Shown here: piece after piece, positions 7,183-10,512 of the stretch | Layout: each line of letters starts with the position of its first letter | How positions within the stretch are numbered: position 1 is the stretch's first letter | NCBI GenBank assembly: GCA_904502175.1 | Contig: CAJGDU010000027.1 | Span: 1 to 10,512 of the forward strand | DNA length: 10,512 bases | Reading direction: 5' to 3' | DNA from: Clostridiaceae bacterium | GTDB taxonomy: Bacteria; Bacillota; Clostridia; Oscillospirales; Acutalibacteraceae | Made by a program: the position numbers and the translations under genes | The notes under the pieces: generated by a model | The model's input: the letters and a program-made list of their open reading frames with translations, nothing else | The model's database searches: none | What the model was told of the DNA's origin: nothing

Positions 7183-8280
7183 ATGTCGAATTACGATTGC
7201 AGAGAGATCAGCGCGTTCTCCGGTGTCATGGTGTTTTGTGAACAGCGGGACGGCGTCATCAATCAGACCAGCTTTGAACTGCTGTCTGAAGGACGCAAGC
7301 TTGCCGACGACCTCGGCACAGAACTCTGGGGCCTGCTTCTCGGGGGCGATGTACAGTCTCTTGCCCGGGAACTGGGTGGCTACGGCGCGGACAAAGTCTT
7401 CGTCGTGGAGGACCCGTTGCTGGAACCTTATACCACCGATGCCTATACAAAAGTCATCTGTGAAGTTGCCTATAAAAAGAAACCGGAGATCCTGCTCATC
7501 GGTGCCACGAACCTGGGGCGTGACCTGGGACCCCGCATCGCTGCCCGGCTGCACACCGGCCTGACTGCCGATGCGACTCATCTGGACATCGACACGCAGA
7601 AGTATCTCGATTTCCTGGCAGAGGCTTCCAATCTGGACCTCTCCAAAACGGAATGGGATATGGAGGACAGAGGTCTCAAGATGACCCGGCCCGCCTTCGG
7701 AGGCCATCTGATGGCCACCATTATCTGTCCCCGGTTCCGTCCCCAGATGTCTACGGTCCGGCCCGGCGTGCTCCAGTGTGCCGCTTTTGACGAGGCGAAG
7801 GCGGCAGCCGTTCAGATCGAGTCTCTGGATGTGCCGCTCACGGAAGACGATATTCGGGCCAAAGTCCTGGAAGTCGTCAAGGAGACGAAGGAAATCGTCG
7901 ACCTCATTGGGGCAGAAATCATCGTTTCCGTCGGCGGCGGCATCAGCAGAGATGTCGAAGGAGGCATTCAGCTGGCAGAAGAACTGGCGGCTGCTCTCGG
8001 AGGCGGCGTTGTCGGTGCTTCCCGCGCGGTCGTGGATGCCGGATGGCTCCCGTCAGACCGTCAGGTCGGACAGACCGGCAAGACCGTCCGTCCCCGCATC
8101 TATGTGGCCCTCGGCATTTCCGGCGCCATCCAGCACAAGGCCGGCATGCAGGACTCCGAATACATCATTGCCGTCAATCTGAACCCGGACGCTCCCATTT
8201 TCGAGACGGCTGACTACGCCATCCCGGGCGACCTCTATAAAGTGGTCCCGATGATGATCGAGGCTTTGAAGGAAGTGTAA
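7183..8280 (+). CDS. etfA: Electron transfer flavoprotein subunit alpha
   Basis: This is the alpha subunit of the ETF, carrying FAD in its C-terminal domain and swinging electrons to the acyl-CoA dehydrogenase. It has 365 residues. The N-terminal domain (about 14-200) includes GVMVFCEQRDG and RPAFGGHLMATI. The FAD domain shows VGQTGKTVRP (295-304), GISGAIQH (311-318) and NLNPDAPIF (332-340), all intact. There is no N-terminal ferredoxin-like domain, unlike some EtfA proteins. A stretch at about 139-163, after LDID, looks longer than in butyryl-CoA type EtfA, and accounts for much of the extra length. TAAGGAGGA joins the etfB stop to its own binding site, and the ligase gene starts three bases after the etfA stop. 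Confidence 0.93.
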   Translation: MSNYDCREISAFSGVMVFCEQRDGVINQTSFELLSEGRKLADDLGTELWGLLLGGDVQSLARELGGYGADKVFVVEDPLLEPYTTDAYTKVICEVAYKKKPEILLIGATNLGRDLGPRIAARLHTGLTADATHLDIDTQKYLDFLAEASNLDLSKTEWDMEDRGLKMTRPAFGGHLMATIICPRFRPQMSTVRPGVLQCAAFDEAKAAAVQIESLDVPLTEDDIRAKVLEVVKETKEIVDLIGAEIIVSVGGGISRDVEGGIQLAEELAAALGGGVVGASRAVVDAGWLPSDRQVGQTGKTVRPRIYVALGISGAIQHKAGMQDSEYIIAVNLNPDAPIFETADYAIPGDLYKVVPMMIEALKEV

Positions 8281-8283
8281 CGA

Positions 8284-9858
8284 ATGTTACCGCTCAGAAA
8301 TATAACAATCGACCAGGCGGTCCGTGAGGCTGTGGAGAAATATTCTCCACGGCCGGCACTGGCGTTTGGGGGTCGACACTGGACCTATGCCGAATTTGAC
8401 GCGGAAGTGGATCGCATCGCCCGTCTTCTGCTGGGAATCGGTGTCCGAAAGGGGACCCATGTCGGCATCCTCTGCGAGGCAGAACCGAACGCGATCTTCT
8501 CCATGTTTGCCCTCAGCCGCATCGGCGCAGTCACGATCCTGTTCAACACCAGTCTCCGTCGGACAGAACTTCGGGACTTGATGGATCATACCGATGTGGA
8601 GTATCTTTTGATAGGGGACGGTTATAAAGACATCGACTACCGGCAGGAATGCTTCGGCTTTGTCGGCGGGCTCTCTGTGCTGCAGGAGATTTTCTCCATC
8701 GGCCTCTCCGGCCAGGCTGCGGGATACCGAACGCTGGAGGAACTGGTTCCTGAGATGGCCGGGGAAGACGCACTTGCTCGGGCCGTTTCTCTGGTCCGTC
8801 CGAAGGACGATGCCTTCATGCTGTTCACCAGCGGGACGATGAGCCGTCCAAAAGCAGTCGTTACCACCCACTACAGCCGGGTGAACAGCGGCCTCCAGCA
8901 GGGAAGGGACCAGGCGTTGACCGAAGAGGACCGTCTCTGTGTCGCCATGCCCACCTTCCATTGTTTCTGCCTGTCCGTCAATGTGATGGCAAGTCTGTTT
9001 TCCGGTGCCTGCCTGTGTCTGCCGGACTCCCGCCGTACGGAAGACCTTCTGGCGACCATCCGGGACGAACACTGCACCGTCATGAGCAGTGTGCCCGCGC
9101 TTTTCCACGCCATCATGAGCCGGGAAGATTTCGACGAATGGGACCTTTCCTCGTTGCGCTGCGGCTTTATCGGAGGCAGTTTCTGCACCGCAGAACGGTT
9201 CCGGGAGATCGAACGGCGCTTCGGATTCACCCTTCTGTCCAGCCTGGGCCAGACGGAGGCCACTGCCGGCATTACAACGGCATATCTGGAAGACTCGCTC
9301 GATGTCCGGGCGAAGACCGTCGGGCACTTTATGGACCACGTGGAAGGGAAGGTCGACAAACAGGGCGAGGTCTGTGTCCGGGGCTATGTCGTCATGAAAG
9401 AGTACTACAAAGATCCGGAGGCCACCGCCAAAGTCATTGACCGGGACGGTTGGCTCCACACAGGGGACAAAGGGTACCTGACGGAGGAGGGCAACCTGGT
9501 CCTCACCGGACGCATCAGAGAGTTTATCATTCGGGGCGGGGAGAACATCAGCCCCGTGGAAATAGAGGCGGTATTTGCCGATGACTCCAGAGTCAGAGAG
9601 TGCAAGGCGGTCGGCGTGCCGGACGAACACTATGGCGAGGAGATCGCCATCTGTATCGTGCGTCAGGACGGTGCCGCACTGACGGAGGAAGAGGTCCGGG
9701 AAACCTATGAAAAGACCCTGGCCCACTTCAAGGTCCCCCGTTACGTCTGTTTTTTCCAGGACCTGCCGAAAGGCGCTTCCGGAAAAGTCTATACGGGCTA
9801 CCTCCGGCGTATCGCCGCGCGGTCTCTGGATCTGGAACCGAAAGGAACGAATGAATAG
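8284..9858 (+). CDS. AMP-forming acyl-CoA ligase (ANL superfamily)
   Basis: This is a 524-residue acyl-CoA synthetase of the adenylate-forming superfamily. It activates a carboxylic acid with ATP to an acyl-adenylate and then to the CoA thioester. The phosphate-binding loop is TSGTMSRPKAV (182-192), a variant of the usual TSGTTGxPKGV. The second adenylation motif is LGQTE (321-325). HTGD (392-395) and the hinge region GRIREFIIRGGENI (409-422) are present. The catalytic lysine of the C-terminal domain is Lys501 in PKGASGK. All residues needed for activity appear present. The start at ATG 8284 is three bases after etfA and is probably translationally coupled, with AAGGAAG before it. Context suggests it primes the pathway by activating the same acid the CoA-transferase later handles, as CarB does in Acetobacterium woodii caffeate reduction. 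Specificity for an aryl-acrylate is only inferred; a medium-chain or branched acid is equally compatible. Confidence 0.9.
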   Translation: MLPLRNITIDQAVREAVEKYSPRPALAFGGRHWTYAEFDAEVDRIARLLLGIGVRKGTHVGILCEAEPNAIFSMFALSRIGAVTILFNTSLRRTELRDLMDHTDVEYLLIGDGYKDIDYRQECFGFVGGLSVLQEIFSIGLSGQAAGYRTLEELVPEMAGEDALARAVSLVRPKDDAFMLFTSGTMSRPKAVVTTHYSRVNSGLQQGRDQALTEEDRLCVAMPTFHCFCLSVNVMASLFSGACLCLPDSRRTEDLLATIRDEHCTVMSSVPALFHAIMSREDFDEWDLSSLRCGFIGGSFCTAERFREIERRFGFTLLSSLGQTEATAGITTAYLEDSLDVRAKTVGHFMDHVEGKVDKQGEVCVRGYVVMKEYYKDPEATAKVIDRDGWLHTGDKGYLTEEGNLVLTGRIREFIIRGGENISPVEIEAVFADDSRVRECKAVGVPDEHYGEEIAICIVRQDGAALTEEEVRETYEKTLAHFKVPRYVCFFQDLPKGASGKVYTGYLRRIAARSLDLEPKGTNE

Positions 9859-9862
9859 GAGG
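9857..9862 (+). promoter_or_regulatory. Ribosome binding site of the terminal hydrolase gene
   Basis: A perfect AGGAGG overlaps the ligase stop codon and lies seven bases before ATG 9870. It fixes the start of the hydrolase gene, which runs off the window. Confidence 0.75.
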
Positions 9863-9869
9863 AAACACC

Positions 9870-10512
9870 ATGTCATTATTCGATCTCCAGCATGAGGAGT
9901 TCACCTGTCAGCGCGACGGCCTGCGCATCAACGGGACCCTGTTCAAACCGAAGGGCGATGGACCGTTCCCGTTCGTCATCGTCAGTCATGAGTTCATGAT
10001 GAATCGCATTACGACCGTTCATCTGGCGTACTCCTATGCTAAAATGGGGTATGCCGCGTTCTGCTATGACTTCAACGGCGGCGGCACCATTTCCCAGAGC
10101 GAGGGGAAGACCACCGACATGTCAGTCCAGACGGAAGTGGAGGACCTGAAGGCGGTCATCGCGTTCGCCAAAGCACAGCCTTACACAGACAACGACCGCA
10201 TGTATCTCCACGGCTGCAGCCAGGGCGGCTTCGTTTCGGCGCTTGTTGCGGCAGAACTGGGACCGGAGGAAGTCAAACGCCTCATCCTGTTCTATCCCGC
10301 TCTGTCCATCCCGGACGATGCCCGGAAAGGGTCCATGATCCTGGCAAAGTTCGATCCGAAAAATGTGCCGGACCGTCTGTTCTGCGGGCCCATCGTCCTC
10401 GGAAAGATCTATCCGGAAACCGTCATGGACTGGGACCCCTTCGAGATGATCAGCAAATACCACGGCCCGGTCCTCATCGTCTTCGGGACGAAAGACCATA
10501 TCGTCGACTACC
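9870..10512 (+). CDS. Alpha/beta hydrolase, serine esterase-like (3' end outside window)
   Basis: The frame is open from ATG 9870 to the window end (214 residues). It encodes a cytosolic alpha/beta hydrolase with no signal peptide. VIVSHEF (36-42) is in the place of the usual HGF oxyanion loop. YDFNGGGTISQSEGKTTDMS (66-85) follows strand 4, and the nucleophile elbow is GCSQGG with Ser117. KFDPKNVPD (160-168) lies in the cap region. VLIVFGTKDHIVDY (201-214) holds the likely acid Asp209. The catalytic histidine lies beyond the window. The layout resembles the group that contains gut bacterial cinnamoyl/feruloyl esterases such as Butyrivibrio Est1E, but also many uncharacterised Bacillota hydrolases. 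The gene starts 11 bases after the ligase and so belongs to the operon. It could release the acid substrate from an ester or hydrolyse a CoA ester; neither is shown. Confidence 0.82.
   Translation, partial: MSLFDLQHEEFTCQRDGLRINGTLFKPKGDGPFPFVIVSHEFMMNRITTVHLAYSYAKMGYAAFCYDFNGGGTISQSEGKTTDMSVQTEVEDLKAVIAFAKAQPYTDNDRMYLHGCSQGGFVSALVAAELGPEEVKRLILFYPALSIPDDARKGSMILAKFDPKNVPDRLFCGPIVLGKIYPETVMDWDPFEMISKYHGPVLIVFGTKDHIVDY

Noticed and set aside
3604..9858. Ordinary fatty-acid beta-oxidation or butyrate-synthesis operon
   Set aside because: The hydratase, hydroxyacyl-CoA dehydrogenase and thiolase expected for those pathways are absent from the visible region; this remains open beyond the window end.
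620..9876. Very long open frames antisense to the genes (for example 620-1840, 3529-4905, 5109-6716 and 8287-9876 on the minus strand)
   Set aside because: They mirror confidently identified genes, have no recognisable domains and biased low-complexity composition, and arise from the GC-rich third codon positions of the sense genes.

Overview
The window looks like a chromosomal segment from an anaerobic, fairly GC-rich member of the Bacillota, most likely a clostridial lineage. I infer this from the strong AGGAGG-type ribosome binding sites, tightly packed short-gap operons, the clostridial-type Bcd/EtfB/EtfA proteins, a Pct/YdiF-type CoA-transferase and a PadR regulator. No rRNA, tRNA, CRISPR array, insertion sequence or other mobile element was seen.

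Left part (1-2848, plus strand). This holds the 3' end of ychF (a conserved ribosome-associated ATPase), a cation diffusion facilitator transporter with an Asn-Asp/Asp-Asp metal site and an enlarged cytosolic tail, and a secreted SGNH/GDSL-family hydrolase. The gaps are 36 and 17 bases, and I see no convincing terminator between the genes, so they may be cotranscribed. A strong hairpin at 2817-2842, flanked by A and T runs, ends this unit and also serves the convergent padR gene.

Control region (2845-3603). A PadR-family regulator is encoded on the minus strand, probably from a TTG start. It is divergent from a six-gene plus-strand operon. The 216-base intergenic stretch holds a good padR promoter, a weaker plus-strand promoter, two copies of an ATGT-N8-ACAT type inverted repeat (the form known for PadR-family operators) on either side of the plus-strand promoter, and a tandem TGTCACAA repeat.

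Right part (3604-10512, plus strand). The order is CoA-transferase, acyl-CoA dehydrogenase/reductase, EtfB, EtfA, AMP-forming acyl-CoA ligase, and an alpha/beta hydrolase cut by the window end. Gaps run from a 4-base overlap to 13 bases. The set has one redox step (acyl-CoA dehydrogenase plus ETF) and two ways to make the CoA ester (ligase and transferase), but no hydratase, hydroxyacyl-CoA dehydrogenase or thiolase. That is the same set of activities as the caffeate-respiration (car) operon of Acetobacterium woodii. With a PadR regulator (a family whose founding members respond to phenolic acids) and a serine hydrolase that could release acids from esters, the best hypothesis is a PadR-controlled system that activates an enoate, possibly an aryl-acrylate such as a hydroxycinnamate, and reduces it as an electron sink. 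The substrate is inferred, not shown by the sequence.
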